Shown here: positions 32,498-41,982 of the stretch, piece by piece | Layout: each line of letters starts with the position of its first letter | Numbering within the stretch: position 1 is the first letter of the stretch | Origin: Halorussus salilacus | Lineage (GTDB): Archaea; Halobacteriota; Halobacteria; Halobacteriales; Haladaptataceae | Direction of reading: 5' to 3' | DNA: 64,000 bases | Assembly (NCBI RefSeq): GCF_024138125.1 | Contig: NZ_CP099994.1 | Coordinates: 124,001-188,000 of the forward strand | Notes under the pieces: model-generated | Told to the model about the DNA's origin: nothing | The model's input: only the letters and a program-made list of their open reading frames with translations | The model's database searches: none | Program-made: the position numbers and the translations under genes

Positions 32498-33769
32498 TCA
32501 CCGCTCGTGGACTTCCAGCACGCGCCCGGCCGCGATGGTCTGGCCCATGTCCCGGACCGCGAAGCTCCCCAACTCGGGAATCTCCGAGGAGGGCTCTATC
32601 GAGAGGGGCTTCTGGGGCCGGACCGTGATGACCGCGGCGTCGCCCGACTGGATGAAGTCGGGATTCTCCTCCTCGACCTCGCCCGAGGAGGCGTCTATCT
32701 TCTGGTCGAGCGACTCGATGGTGCAGGCGACCTGCGCGGTGTGGGCGTGGAAGACCGGCGTGTAACCGTCGGTGATGACCGAGGGGTGTTGCATCACCAC
32801 TATCTGGGCCGTGAAGGTCTCGGCGACGCTCGGCGGGTCGTCTGCCGGACCGCAGACGTCGCCGCGGTGGATGTCGTCCTTGCCGATGCCCCGGACGTTG
32901 AAGCCGACGTTGTCGCCGGGACCCGCCTGCGGGACCTCCTCGTGGTGCATCTCGATGGTCTTGACCTCGCCGCCCACGTCGCTGGGCTGGAACGAGACGG
33001 TGTCGCCGGTGTTCAACATCCCCGTCTCGACGCGGCCGACCGGAACGGTCCCGATGCCCGAGATGGTGTACACGTCCTGAATCGGCAGGCGCAGCGGCGC
33101 GTCGGTCGGCGGGTCGGGCTCTTCGAGGCCGTTGAGCGCTTCGAGGATGAGTTCGCCGTCGTACCACGGCATGTCGTCGCTGCGGTCGACGACGTTGTCG
33201 CCCTCCAGCGCCGAGATGGGGATGAAGCTGGCGTCCTCGGTGTTAAAGCGCACCTGATTCAGGAGGTCGGTGACCTCCTCGACGACCTCGCGGTAGCGGT
33301 CCTCGTCGTAGTCGACCGTGTCCATCTTGTTGACCGCGACGATGAGTTCGTTGATGCCCAGCGTCCGCGCGAGGAAGACGTGTTCCTGTGTCTGGGGGGC
33401 GACGCCGTCGTCTGCGGCGACGACCAGCACGGCGTTGTCGGCCTGCGAGGCCCCCGTTATCATGTTCTTCACGAAGTCGCGGTGGCCGGGCGTGTCCACG
33501 ATGGTGAAGTAGTACTCGTCGGTCTGGAACTCCTGATGGGCGATGTCGATGGTGACGCCGCGCTCGCGTTCCTCCGCGAGGTTGTCCATGACGTAGGCGA
33601 ACTCGAAGCCGCCCTTGCCCTTCTCCTCTGCCTCCTCGCGGTGCTGTTCGATGATGTGCTCCGGGATGGACCCCGTCTCGAAGAGGAGTCGCCCGACCAG
33701 CGTGCTCTTTCCGTGGTCGACGTGGCCGATGATGGCCAGATTCTGATGCGGTTTGTTGGTCTCTGACAT
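32498..33769 (-). CDS. tuf: Translation elongation factor EF-1 alpha
   Basis: 423 residues from ATG 33769 ([15 protein letters not shown]). G1 GHVDHGKST at about 15-23, switch residues [12 protein letters not shown]3 DTPGH, G4 NKMD and the domain 2/3 landmarks [26 protein letters not shown] and HAHTAQVAC. It brings aminoacyl-tRNA to the ribosome with GTP. In haloarchaea this gene normally sits beside rpsJ, which is not here; the next gene downstream is the DUF5786 protein. An extra in-frame ATG at 33781 would add four residues. Confidence 0.95.
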   Translation of the reverse strand: MSETNKPHQNLAIIGHVDHGKSTLVGRLLFETGSIPEHIIEQHREEAEEKGKGGFEFAYVMDNLAEERERGVTIDIAHQEFQTDEYYFTIVDTPGHRDFVKNMITGASQADNAVLVVAADDGVAPQTQEHVFLARTLGINELIVAVNKMDTVDYDEDRYREVVEEVTDLLNQVRFNTEDASFIPISALEGDNVVDRSDDMPWYDGELILEALNGLEEPDPPTDAPLRLPIQDVYTISGIGTVPVGRVETGMLNTGDTVSFQPSDVGGEVKTIEMHHEEVPQAGPGDNVGFNVRGIGKDDIHRGDVCGPADDPPSVAETFTAQIVVMQHPSVITDGYTPVFHAHTAQVACTIESLDQKIDASSGEVEEENPDFIQSGDAAVITVRPQKPLSIEPSSEIPELGSFAVRDMGQTIAAGRVLEVHER

Positions 33770-33870
33770 GGTTTCCCCCACCGTAGAACACTAGTCGCGG
33801 TTCATGGGTATGAAAGTTGCTCCGGTGTGAGGCCTCACCTCCCCCGCGGTCGGCCCGTCGCGGTCGCGGC

Positions 33871-35088
33871 TCACCGCACCTCGGGGGCGTACCACGACAG
33901 CACCGCCCCGAGGACCGCCACCCCGGTCGCGAGCAGGAAGGCGGGCCGGTACCCGGCGCGAGCGATTATCTCGCCGCCGACGATGGGCGCGAGGAAGGCC
34001 CCGAGCAGACCGACGCTCGTCAGCATCGAGACCGCGGTGGTCCGGACCGCCGGGGAGACGACCTCGACGACGTAGGTGTAGAACAGCCCGAGCGCGAGCT
34101 GGACCGCGAACCCGGAGACGACGACGAGCGCGACCACCGGGGCGACCGACGAGACCGCGACGAACCCGGCGACCGCGGGCGCGGCCGCCGCGAACGACAG
34201 CAACGCGACCGGACGACGCTTGCCGCCGAACAGCCGGTCCGAGAGCACGCCGCCGCCGGTCCGCGAGACCACGCCGACCGCGGGGAACAGCGCGGTCAAC
34301 AGGCCCCCCGCCGCCAGCGAGACCCCGAGGCTGTCGGTCAGGTAGCTCGGGAGCCAGCTGTTGAGAAAGAGGTACAGCGAGAACCCGAGGAAGCTGAGGA
34401 TGCAGAGCGTCCACGCCGCGCGGTTCCGAAACAGCGCTGCGAACTCCTCGCGACTCGGCGCGTCGGCCTCGACCGCGAGGCTCCGCCCGCGGGTCGCGAG
34501 CAGGAAGACCGCGACCCCGACCACCGCGAGGGCCGCGAACGTCGGCAAGGCCGCCTCCCAGCCGAGCGCCTCGGCGACCAGCGGGCTGCCGAACTGCCCC
34601 AGCGCGAACCCGACCGGCGCGCTCGCGGTGAACACGCCGACCGCGGTCGCGCGAACCTCGGCGTCGACCGCCTGCCCCACGAGGTTCGCGCCCGCGTTCC
34701 AGAACACGACGTACGCGAACCCGCCGAGGATTCGGGAGGCGAACAGCCACCAGTAGGCCCCGGCGACCGCGGCGGCCCACCCCCACCCGCCCGCGACGAG
34801 CAGCGCGAGGGCCGCGGCCGCGACCGCCCGCCGGACCGACACGCGGTCGAGCGCCGCCCCGACCGGGACGCTCGCGACGACCGCGGTGAGGTACATCACG
34901 CTCACGAGCCACCCCGCCGCGGTCGCTCCCACGCCGAGCGACTCGCGGACGAGGGGCAGGACGCTCGCCGGGGCTATCTCGTACGCGCCCGCCGCGGTCG
35001 AGAGCACGAACAGTCCGGCCACGAGACCGACGGTTCGGCGTCGGGACCGCTCGCCCGAACCCGCTGTCGCGCCGTCGCGTTCGGTCAC
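33871..35088 (-). CDS. MFS transporter
   Basis: 405 residues with 12 hydrophobic helices. The loop between helices 2 and 3 reads GAALDRVSVRRAV, the MFS signature (G-x3-D-R-x-R-R), and a second half-copy SDRLFGGKRRPV lies between helices 8 and 9. N-terminus TERDGATAGSGERSRRR is cytoplasmic and charged. Substrate unknown; sugar or drug export is equally open. Its start at ATG 35088 is 80 bases from the stop of the acetyltransferase gene on the same strand. Confidence 0.88.
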   Translation of the reverse strand: MTERDGATAGSGERSRRRTVGLVAGLFVLSTAAGAYEIAPASVLPLVRESLGVGATAAGWLVSVMYLTAVVASVPVGAALDRVSVRRAVAAAALALLVAGGWGWAAAVAGAYWWLFASRILGGFAYVVFWNAGANLVGQAVDAEVRATAVGVFTASAPVGFALGQFGSPLVAEALGWEAALPTFAALAVVGVAVFLLATRGRSLAVEADAPSREEFAALFRNRAAWTLCILSFLGFSLYLFLNSWLPSYLTDSLGVSLAAGGLLTALFPAVGVVSRTGGGVLSDRLFGGKRRPVALLSFAAAAPAVAGFVAVSSVAPVVALVVVSGFAVQLALGLFYTYVVEVVSPAVRTTAVSMLTSVGLLGAFLAPIVGGEIIARAGYRPAFLLATGVAVLGAVLSWYAPEVR

Positions 35089-35167
35089 GTCTCTCCCTTT
35101 TCAGGTCGAATATAAAATTCTGCGCGTGGCGGAACCCTCTGCGCTCGCCCGCCGGGGTCACGGCTGG

Positions 35168-36109
35168 CTACCCGCGGTCGTACCGGAGGCCGAACTCGCG
35201 TTCGAGCGTCGCGTGCCACTCCTCGTGGGTCACGGTGCGCTCGCGCTCGTCGCCACTCACGTACTCGGTCAGGGTCTCGCCCGAGAGCTTCCGGTGGCCC
35301 TCGTCGGTCGCGACCGAGACGACGGGGTCGCCCGTGAACGGCGACTCGGGGGCGGTCTGGAGGTAGTCGTTGGTCGCCTCGAAGTAGCGGAACTCGCGGG
35401 CCACGTCGCTGAACACGTAGCGCGTGGACCACTCCACGTCGCCGGGTCCGCGGTACTCCGAGCGGTAGGTCTCGTCGGGCCGGTCGCTCTCGGCGATTCG
35501 CCACTCGACGCCGACCGAATCGGAGCGCGGGGTCCCGTCGAGGGGAATGGGTCGGCGCATCGTCGGGACCCCCATCCCCACGTCGACCACGTACCGGCGG
35601 TCGAGTTCCACGATATTAGCATGGTGATTCGCGGGCGGGCGCGCGTCGCCGTCGTCGCCGACGACCCGCGCCGCCACGCGGTCCACGTCGTAGCCGAACA
35701 CGGCGAGTAGCGAGTGGAAGAGGCCGTTGAGTTCGAAGCAGTAGCCGCCCCGCCCGCGCTCGACGACCTTCTCGCGGAGGTGCGGGGTCGAGAGGACCAC
35801 GCGTTCGCCGTCACCCTCGGCATCCCGGTCGCCGTGGGGGTCGCCGACGACGGACAGATTCTCGAACGGGACCGCGGTGACGTGGGCGCGCTGGAGGCGT
35901 TCGAGCGTGTCGAGGTCGGGCGTCTCGACGGTCCCGGGGTCGATGCCGATGCGTTCGAGGTACGCGTCGGGGTCCACGTCGTTGGGTTCGAGGTACGCGT
36001 CGGGGTCCACGTCGTCGCGTTCGCGTTGCGTTTCGGGGTCCGAGCGCGCCCGACGGGCGCGCTCGGACCCGCCGCCGGTCGGACCGGCCGCCGACGTATC
36101 GCGTGACAT
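35168..36109 (-). CDS. Arylamine N-acetyltransferase
   Basis: 313 residues from ATG 36109. The catalytic triad is visible: Cys in RGGYCFELNG, His in NHHANIV, Asp in VVDVGMGVP. VPFENLSV precedes it as usual. Acetylates arylamines or hydrazines from acetyl-CoA, with some relatives using other acyl-CoA. The N-terminus carries an extra acidic stretch where VDPDAYLE occurs twice in a row, from a 33-base tandem duplication around 35963-36030. Alternative start at ATG 36142. Confidence 0.88.
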   Translation of the reverse strand: MSRDTSAAGPTGGGSERARRARSDPETQRERDDVDPDAYLEPNDVDPDAYLERIGIDPGTVETPDLDTLERLQRAHVTAVPFENLSVVGDPHGDRDAEGDGERVVLSTPHLREKVVERGRGGYCFELNGLFHSLLAVFGYDVDRVAARVVGDDGDARPPANHHANIVELDRRYVVDVGMGVPTMRRPIPLDGTPRSDSVGVEWRIAESDRPDETYRSEYRGPGDVEWSTRYVFSDVAREFRYFEATNDYLQTAPESPFTGDPVVSVATDEGHRKLSGETLTEYVSGDERERTVTHEEWHATLEREFGLRYDRG

Positions 36110-36183
36110 CTCGTTCGGACGTTCCGCCTCTCGGCCCTTCACTGTATCCTGTAGCCGATTTGTGTAAGGCTGGATACCATTCG

Positions 36184-37143
36184 CTACTCGTAGGCCTCGC
36201 GGATTCGCTCGAACTGCTCGTCAGACAGCGAGATGTCGCTCGCGCCGAGGTTCTCCTCCAGTTGGTCGACGGTTCGTGCGCCGACGATGGGGACGCAGCG
36301 GAACTCGCGCTGGTCGGCCAGCCACCGCAGCGACACCTGCGCGGGCGTGGCGTCGACCTCGTCGGCGACCGCCTCGACGGCGTCGAGGACCGCCCACTGG
36401 CGGTCGTCCCACCTGTCTCCCCACTCGTAGAGTTCGCCGCGCGACCCCTCGGGGACGGTCCCCTCGCGGTCGTATTTCCCCGTCAGAAATCCGCCTTCGA
36501 GCGGCGAGTACGGACACACCGCGAGGTCTCGGTCGGCGCACACGTCGAGGTAGTCGGCGACCGGGTCCCGATACGCGGCGTTGAACCTCGGTTGGGTCAC
36601 CTCGAAGCGCTCCAGTCCCTCCACGTCGCTGGTCCAGAGCGCCTTGGTCAGCTTCCACGCCGCCATCGAACTCGCCGCGAGGTAGTTCACTTTCCCCTCG
36701 CGAACGAGGTCGTTCAAGGTCTGCAGGGTCTCCTCGATGGGCGTCTCGTCGTCCCAGCGGTGGACGTAGTACACGTCGAGGTAGTCCGTGCCGAGTCGGT
36801 CGAGCGTGCCCTCGATCTGGGCCCGGACGTGCTTGCGCGAGAGGCCCCTGTCGTTTGGGCCCTCGTCGACGCCGAAGTACACCTTCGAGGCCAGCACGAA
36901 GTCCTCGCGGTCGTGGTCGGCGAGCCAGTCGCCGATCCACTCCTCTGCGGTGCCGTTGGGGTCGCCGTAGACGTTCGCGGTGTCGACGAAGTTGACCCCG
37001 CGGTCCCACGCCGCGTCGAGCAGGTCGTGGGCGGTCTTGCGGTCGGTCTCGACGGTGCCGTTCGACTCCTTGCCGAACCGCCACGTCCCGAAGCATATCT
37101 CGCTGACCTTGGTGCCCGTGGAGCCGAGTCTGACGTACTCCAT
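36184..37143 (-). CDS. Aldo-keto reductase
   Basis: 319 residues. Catalytic tetrad: Asp and Tyr in DTANVYG, Lys in LASKVYFG, His in YYVHRWD. The C-terminal NADPH-binding region has VPIVGARTVDQLEENL. It most likely reduces an aldehyde or ketone with NADPH in the cytoplasm. Substrate unknown. Start ATG 37143 (MEYVRLGSTGTKVSEI). Neighbours do not suggest a pathway. Confidence 0.92.
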   Translation of the reverse strand: MEYVRLGSTGTKVSEICFGTWRFGKESNGTVETDRKTAHDLLDAAWDRGVNFVDTANVYGDPNGTAEEWIGDWLADHDREDFVLASKVYFGVDEGPNDRGLSRKHVRAQIEGTLDRLGTDYLDVYYVHRWDDETPIEETLQTLNDLVREGKVNYLAASSMAAWKLTKALWTSDVEGLERFEVTQPRFNAAYRDPVADYLDVCADRDLAVCPYSPLEGGFLTGKYDREGTVPEGSRGELYEWGDRWDDRQWAVLDAVEAVADEVDATPAQVSLRWLADQREFRCVPIVGARTVDQLEENLGASDISLSDEQFERIREAYE

Positions 37144-37260
37144 ACTCGTCCGGTCGGGGGTTTCGTCCTTAGTTCTGTGCGTGGCGGTCCCCGGAACGCC
37201 TCCGACCGAGACGCCGTCACCGACCCGAAGATATTAATAAGTTTACACTCTACCCGGCGT

Positions 37261-37686
37261 ATGGTCCGCGCGGAGCGAGAGAAGCGCAGGCGGAAGTCTG
37301 GGGGCCGGTCTCGGGGGCAATCGCCGAGCGACGAGTCGCGGCGTTCCGCGACCCGCGGAACCGACCGCTCGGTCCGGCTGGTGGCTCTAGGACTCCTCAT
37401 GGCGGTCGGCGCTCTCGGAGCGCTCTGGGGTAGCCTGCTGTTGATCGCCGGTGGGATGGGCATCGTCGGGTTTCCACTCGCACTCGCCGCGACCGGCCAG
37501 CTCGTGGTCGCGGTCGGGGTGCTCGCCACCCGTGCGTGGGCGTTCTTCTGGGCGACGCTCCTCCTCTTCGTGAACGTGTTCTTCGGCACGGTCCGGGTGT
37601 TCCTGACGGGAGAGGGAATCGCCTCGGTCCTGGTCGGGGTCCTCTGCCTCGCCGTCCTGCTCAGTGCCGCCGAAGAGTTCGCGTGA
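37261..37686 (+). CDS. Membrane protein with basic N-terminus, unknown
   Basis: 141 residues. A 38-residue very basic, Ser-rich N-terminus (EREKRRRKSGGRSRG) precedes about four hydrophobic helices (LVALGLLMAVGALGALW, PLALAATGQLVVAVGVLA, FFWATLLLFVNVFFGTV, SVLVGVLCLAVLLSAA). ATATTAATAAG about 28 bases before ATG 37261 fits a leaderless start. Unknown function. Confidence 0.75.
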   Translation: MVRAEREKRRRKSGGRSRGQSPSDESRRSATRGTDRSVRLVALGLLMAVGALGALWGSLLLIAGGMGIVGFPLALAATGQLVVAVGVLATRAWAFFWATLLLFVNVFFGTVRVFLTGEGIASVLVGVLCLAVLLSAAEEFA

Positions 37687-37764
37687 CGCCACGGCGGTCC
37701 CAATCCTGGCGGCGACAAGCTCACGGGTCGAGGACACGGGAGCGCCCGGGACACCGCTCTCGGG

Positions 37765-39657
37765 TCACCGATACGTCTCGCGCTCGGCGAACCGGACGCG
37801 CGTGTCGCCCGATTCGGCCATCAGCCGGGTTCCGTCGTCGCCGTCGACGGCCGTCACCGTGAGGTCTCCCACGTCGGCCGATTCGTTGGTCTCGGGGACC
37901 GGTACGGCGTCGACGGTCTCGCCGTCGGTCAGGACCGCGACCTCGAATCCTTCCGGGGTCGGGACCACTTCGAGACGTCGACCGTCGACCTCGGCGCTCG
38001 CCCGAGACCCGTCGGAGGTGAACGCCCGGACGGTCTCGCCGCCAGCGCCCGGTTCGAGGTCGACCGCGTAGGCGGTGTCGTTGCCCAGCACCTCCCAGCC
38101 CGTTCGCTCGGCGCGGACCGTCTCGCGCCAGCCGACGCCGCCCACCGTGACGTTCCCCTCGCCCCTGAACGCGAGCGTCCGTCTGTCGAGGCCGACTGTC
38201 CAGAGCTCTCGGTCGTCGCTGGCGACGATGACGCCGCTGACGCTCGTCGGTTCGTCGGTGGCTTCGTCCCCGGTGTCGACGAGCCACTGCTGTCCGCTGG
38301 TGGCGTTCTCCGCGTAGGTGACGGCGTAGTCCCCGGCCGACACGCCCCCCTCGGGCATCGCGTCGGCCCCGACGACCGTCAGCCCGACGGGAACGCTCAC
38401 GACCGCGACGAGCGCGGTGAACACCGCGATGGCGACCACGGCCCCGCCCCGCCACGACGCGGTCGAGGGCAGTCGGTCGTCGGGGGCCAGCGCGACGAGC
38501 GCCGGGACGGCCAGCACGGACGCGAACGCGACCAGAACGGCGGACTCGTAGACGTTCCCCTCTCCCGTCGCGACGAGGCTCACGGCTCCGAGCGCCGCCC
38601 CCGCGACCAGCAACGCGAGCCACGCGACCGCGACCGTCCGGCCCGACGGGAGCCACGCGAAGCGCCCGCCCGGCGTCAGGAGGCGTCGGTCGCGGCCCGC
38701 GACCGCGCTCGCGATGGCCAGCGCCAGACCCGCCACCATGGCGAGGCCGATTCCCCGGTACAGCACGTACACGTCCTGACTCGGCGTCCAGACGAGGAGC
38801 CACAGCGACTGGACCGCACCGACGGCGAACACGCCCAGTCCGAGCGCGGCGAACGACGGCCTGCGCCGACGACGCGACACCACGAGGACCGCGACGACGA
38901 CGCCGAGCAGGAACCCCAGCAAGTGGGCCTGAAACGCGATGCCAGCCCACCCCGGCGGTGACGGCCCACCGGCTTCGACCGTCTCGCGGACGACCGGCTG
39001 CGTGAGCGCGTCGAGCGTGACCGACAGGACCGAGGACGCCACGACCCCGACGACGGCCGCGAGGGGGCGCAGGACGGCCGCGAACCCCACGAGGGCGAAC
39101 ACCACGCCCGAGAAGCCGAGTCCCGGCCCGAGCGAGAAGACGGCGGTCACCAGCGCGGCCGCGAACAGCGCCGCCGGGAACGCCACGAACGCCCGGAACC
39201 ACGGACGGCCGAGGAGGCCGCCGCGACGGGCGTCCGTCGCGGCGGTCTCCCCACCGGTGGGGAGACCGCGCCGTCGGGCGCGGCGCTCCCGACGCGGCCG
39301 GTGGCCCCAGGCGTACTCGGCGATGGACCCGAAGACCAGAGTCGCCGTCACGTTCGAGACGAGGTGGGCGAGTCCGGCGTGTGCGATTCCGGCGGTGAGT
39401 AACCCGGTCGGATAGAAGTACGACCACGTAACGAACGGCAGGACGAGGGGGTCGCTCGGACGCTCGAAACCGCCCTGAACCACGAGATAGAACCCGACGA
39501 CCGCGCTGGCGGCGAGGAGGGTTCCCCACGGCACACCGTAGAGCAGTCGCTCGTCGAGGGCGGCGTACCAGCGACCGCGGCCGTCGACGTACCACGCGCT
39601 GGCGAGGACGACCGCCAGCGCCCCGGCGAGCCCGACTTGGGTCGGGGTTATTTCCAT
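37765..39657 (-). CDS. Rhomboid-type intramembrane protease, long form
   Basis: 630 residues. Residues 1-270 hold a rhomboid core: the first signature HAGLAHLVSNVTATLVFG, the nucleophile in GLGFSGVVF (Ser of G-x-S-G) and the catalytic His in AFQAHLLGFLLG. Further hydrophobic helices follow to about 440, then an extracytoplasmic beta-rich domain (residues 440-630) with VTVGGVGWRETVRAE, YAVDLEPGAG and a Thr/Asp-rich end. Such long rhomboids are typical of haloarchaea. A 28-base perfect palindrome (39242-39269) encodes part of a cytoplasmic loop (GLPTGGETAATD). Start ATG 39657. Confidence 0.85.
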   Translation of the reverse strand: MEITPTQVGLAGALAVVLASAWYVDGRGRWYAALDERLLYGVPWGTLLAASAVVGFYLVVQGGFERPSDPLVLPFVTWSYFYPTGLLTAGIAHAGLAHLVSNVTATLVFGSIAEYAWGHRPRRERRARRRGLPTGGETAATDARRGGLLGRPWFRAFVAFPAALFAAALVTAVFSLGPGLGFSGVVFALVGFAAVLRPLAAVVGVVASSVLSVTLDALTQPVVRETVEAGGPSPPGWAGIAFQAHLLGFLLGVVVAVLVVSRRRRRPSFAALGLGVFAVGAVQSLWLLVWTPSQDVYVLYRGIGLAMVAGLALAIASAVAGRDRRLLTPGGRFAWLPSGRTVAVAWLALLVAGAALGAVSLVATGEGNVYESAVLVAFASVLAVPALVALAPDDRLPSTASWRGGAVVAIAVFTALVAVVSVPVGLTVVGADAMPEGGVSAGDYAVTYAENATSGQQWLVDTGDEATDEPTSVSGVIVASDDRELWTVGLDRRTLAFRGEGNVTVGGVGWRETVRAERTGWEVLGNDTAYAVDLEPGAGGETVRAFTSDGSRASAEVDGRRLEVVPTPEGFEVAVLTDGETVDAVPVPETNESADVGDLTVTAVDGDDGTRLMAESGDTRVRFAERETYR

Positions 39658-39766
39658 ACCCTCCGAATTCGAACACCACGCCCATCAATAGTTCGGTCGA
39701 TAGACCGGCGAGTCCCGGGCGTCGAACCTCTCACCTTTTAATCCGCGCCCCGACAACAGTTCCCAC

Positions 39767-40849
39767 ATGAAGGCCGCAGTCCTGCGCGAATACGGCGAAC
39801 CCCTCGAAATCGAAGACGTCCCAGCGCCCGACCCGGACCCCCACGGCGTCGTCGTCGAGACCGAAGCCTGCGGCGTCTGTCGGAGCGACTGGCACGCGTG
39901 GCAGGGCCACGGCGAATGGGCCGACGACCGGGTTCCGAAGGGCCAGATACTCGGCCACGAACCCGCGGGCACCGTGGTCGCGGTCGGCGACTCGGTCGAG
40001 CGAATCCGGGAGGGCGACCGCATCGCGGTCCCGTTCAACCTCGGTCGGGGCGACTGCGAGTACTGCCGGAACGGCCACGGAAACGTCTGTGCCGGCGGCC
40101 TCGCGCTCGGGTTCGAGGCCGACGCGCCCGGCGCGTTCGCCGAGCGGGTCCACGTCCCCGACGCCGATTACAACGCGGTCGGCCTGCCCGCGGGCGTCTC
40201 GCCCACCGAGATGGCGAGTCTCGGCTGTCGGTTCGCGACCGCGTACCACGGGCTGGCCCACCGCGCCGACCTCGCGCCCGGCGACTGGGTCGCGGTCCAC
40301 GGCTGTGGCGGGGTCGGCCTCTCGGCGGTCCACGTTGCCGACGCGCTCGGGGCGAACGTGGTCGCGGTGGACCTCGCCGACGGGAAGCTGGTGAAGGCCC
40401 GCGAGCTGGGTGCCGACGAGACCGTGAACGCCGGGGACGTGGACGCCGGGGACGCCGCCGACGGCGGCGTCCCCGCCGCGATTCGGGGGCTCACCGACGG
40501 CGGCGCGCACGTCTCGGTCGACGCACTCGGCATCGCAGAGACGGTTCGCAACTCGGTCGCGTGTCTCCGCAAGCGCGGCCAGCACCTCCAGCTCGGGCTG
40601 ACGACCGACGAGGAGCGCGGGGAGGTCTCGCTCCCCACCGACGCGATGACGATGAGCGAAATCACGTTCCTCGGGTCGCGCGGGATGCCGCCGACCCGGT
40701 ACGACGAACTCCTCCGGATGATGGACCGAGGGACCGTCTCGCCCGCCGACCTCGTGACCGCGGAGGTCGGCCTGTCGGACGTGCCCGACCGACTCGCGGC
40801 GATGGGCGACTACGGGACCGTCGGAATCGAGGTCGTCACGGAGTTCTGA
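39767..40849 (+). CDS. Zinc-dependent alcohol dehydrogenase
   Basis: 360 residues. Catalytic zinc ligands in EACGVCRSDWHAW (Cys and the downstream GHEPAG His-Glu); the structural zinc lobe has three of four Cys (GDCEYCRNGHGNVC), with Arg in place of the first. Rossmann motif VHGCGGVGLSAVHVA with the acidic VDLAD, so NAD is likely preferred. Oxidises an alcohol or polyol; identity unknown. TTTTAATC about 28 bases before ATG 39767. A 13-base-arm inverted repeat lies inside the coding region at 40447-40475. Confidence 0.9.
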   Translation: MKAAVLREYGEPLEIEDVPAPDPDPHGVVVETEACGVCRSDWHAWQGHGEWADDRVPKGQILGHEPAGTVVAVGDSVERIREGDRIAVPFNLGRGDCEYCRNGHGNVCAGGLALGFEADAPGAFAERVHVPDADYNAVGLPAGVSPTEMASLGCRFATAYHGLAHRADLAPGDWVAVHGCGGVGLSAVHVADALGANVVAVDLADGKLVKARELGADETVNAGDVDAGDAADGGVPAAIRGLTDGGAHVSVDALGIAETVRNSVACLRKRGQHLQLGLTTDEERGEVSLPTDAMTMSEITFLGSRGMPPTRYDELLRMMDRGTVSPADLVTAEVGLSDVPDRLAAMGDYGTVGIEVVTEF

Positions 40850-40853
40850 GCGC

Positions 40854-40871
40854 GTTTGCGGAATCGCAAAC
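40854..40871. terminator. Small hairpin after the alcohol dehydrogenase gene
   Basis: GTTTGCGGAATCGCAAAC folds with a 7-base stem and GAAT loop, four bases past the stop codon. A sister hairpin with compensating changes occurs after another gene at 46557. Confidence 0.45.
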
Positions 40872-40933
40872 GGACTGCCTCGGCGTGGGGTGTCAAAACT
40901 TAACACCTCCGGACGAGGAGTTGGGGAGAGACG

Positions 40934-41911
40934 ATGGCTCTCCCGGACCGACGACTCTCCCACGTCCTCGCCAAGTGCGAGACCGACCGCGCGCCCGACC
41001 CGCGGGTCACTGTCTTCGACGTATCCGCGGAATCGACCGACAGCGCCGTCCTGCTCTCGGGAGTAGTACTCACCGACCACCTGAAGGCCCGCGCGGTCGA
41101 GGCCGTCGAGGCCGCGACCGACCGGCCGGTCGCGGCCACCGACGTGACCGCGCTGGAGCGGTCGGCCCGCGACCGAACCGTCACCGCGCCGGTCGCGCCG
41201 GTCCGGGGCGAGCCCGACGAGGACGCCGAGCAGGTGACGCAGGTGCTGTACGGCGCGGACCTGACGGCCTACGACGCCGAGGACGGTTGGCGGCGCGTCC
41301 GGGTTCCGGACGGCTACGTCGGGTGGGTCGACCGGACCTGCGTGGGCGTTCCGACCGAGATTTCGGCCGACGCCGCGGTGACCGCGACGAGACTCGACGT
41401 GGCGGCCGACCCCGGAACGATGTACGCGGGCACCGAGTGCGAGATAATCGAGGACGCCGACCCCGCGCGGGTCCGGTTCCGGACGGGAGTCGAGCACTCG
41501 GTGCCCCGCGAGGCGGTCGGAGAGCGGCCCGCGGGCCGCTCTCCGACCGGGGACGAGGTGGTCGAGACCGCCCGCGAGTACCTCGGCACCGAGTACGTCT
41601 GGGGCGGAATGACGGTCGAGGGCATCGACTGCTCGGGGCTGACGTGGATGGCCTACCGCCGGAACGGCCTGACCCTGCCGCGGGACGCCGACCTCCAGCG
41701 CAAGATGGGCGAGGAGGTCGCGCGCGGGGACCTCGAACCCGGCGACCTGCTGTTCTTCCCGGGCCACGTCGCGCTGAGCCTCGGGGGCGAGCGGGTGATC
41801 CACGCCGAGGGCGAAGCGGGCGAGGTGGTCGTCGACAGCCTCGACCCCGACGCCGACCGGTACAACGAGCGACTCGACGAGGGGTTCGAACTCGCGACCC
41901 GGCTCGTCTGA
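40934..41911 (+). CDS. NlpC/P60-family peptidase with SH3-like domain
   Basis: 325 residues. Residues 80-150 are SH3-like (VTAPVAPVRGEP, then TQVLYGADLTAYDAEDGWRRVRV and GYVGWVD), the N-terminal module of murein-peptide hydrolases such as YkfC. The NlpC/P60 domain starts near residue 212: VETAREYLGTEYVWGGMTVEGIDCSGLTWMAYR (catalytic Cys in D-C-S-G), then EPGDLLFFPGHVALSLG (His) and IHAEGEAG. Haloarchaea lack murein, so the substrate is probably an imported peptide or a pseudopeptide. A 34-base palindrome (41515-41548) encodes the linker between domains. CTTAACACC about 30 bases before ATG 40934. Confidence 0.88.
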   Translation: MALPDRRLSHVLAKCETDRAPDPRVTVFDVSAESTDSAVLLSGVVLTDHLKARAVEAVEAATDRPVAATDVTALERSARDRTVTAPVAPVRGEPDEDAEQVTQVLYGADLTAYDAEDGWRRVRVPDGYVGWVDRTCVGVPTEISADAAVTATRLDVAADPGTMYAGTECEIIEDADPARVRFRTGVEHSVPREAVGERPAGRSPTGDEVVETAREYLGTEYVWGGMTVEGIDCSGLTWMAYRRNGLTLPRDADLQRKMGEEVARGDLEPGDLLFFPGHVALSLGGERVIHAEGEAGEVVVDSLDPDADRYNERLDEGFELATRLV

Positions 41912-41982
41912 GTCGATTCGTGTCCGAGGATTTTTAGGAGTTGGCTGAGAGTATCCCGTACAGTTCAGGGGCGCGCCACACC

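Noticed and set aside
36000-36109. Upstream ATG at 36142 for the N-acetyltransferase
   Set aside because: Possible, but ATG 36109 gives a normal N-terminus; the extra 11 residues add no known feature.
39731-41803. 690-codon minus-strand frame across the alcohol dehydrogenase and NlpC/P60 genes
   Set aside because: The plus strand holds two complete enzymes with clear motifs and promoters.
41941-41982. TTG start upstream of the CHAT gene
   Set aside because: ATG 41983 is a normal start and the extra 14 residues have no support; TATA-like sequence lies at about 41930-41938.
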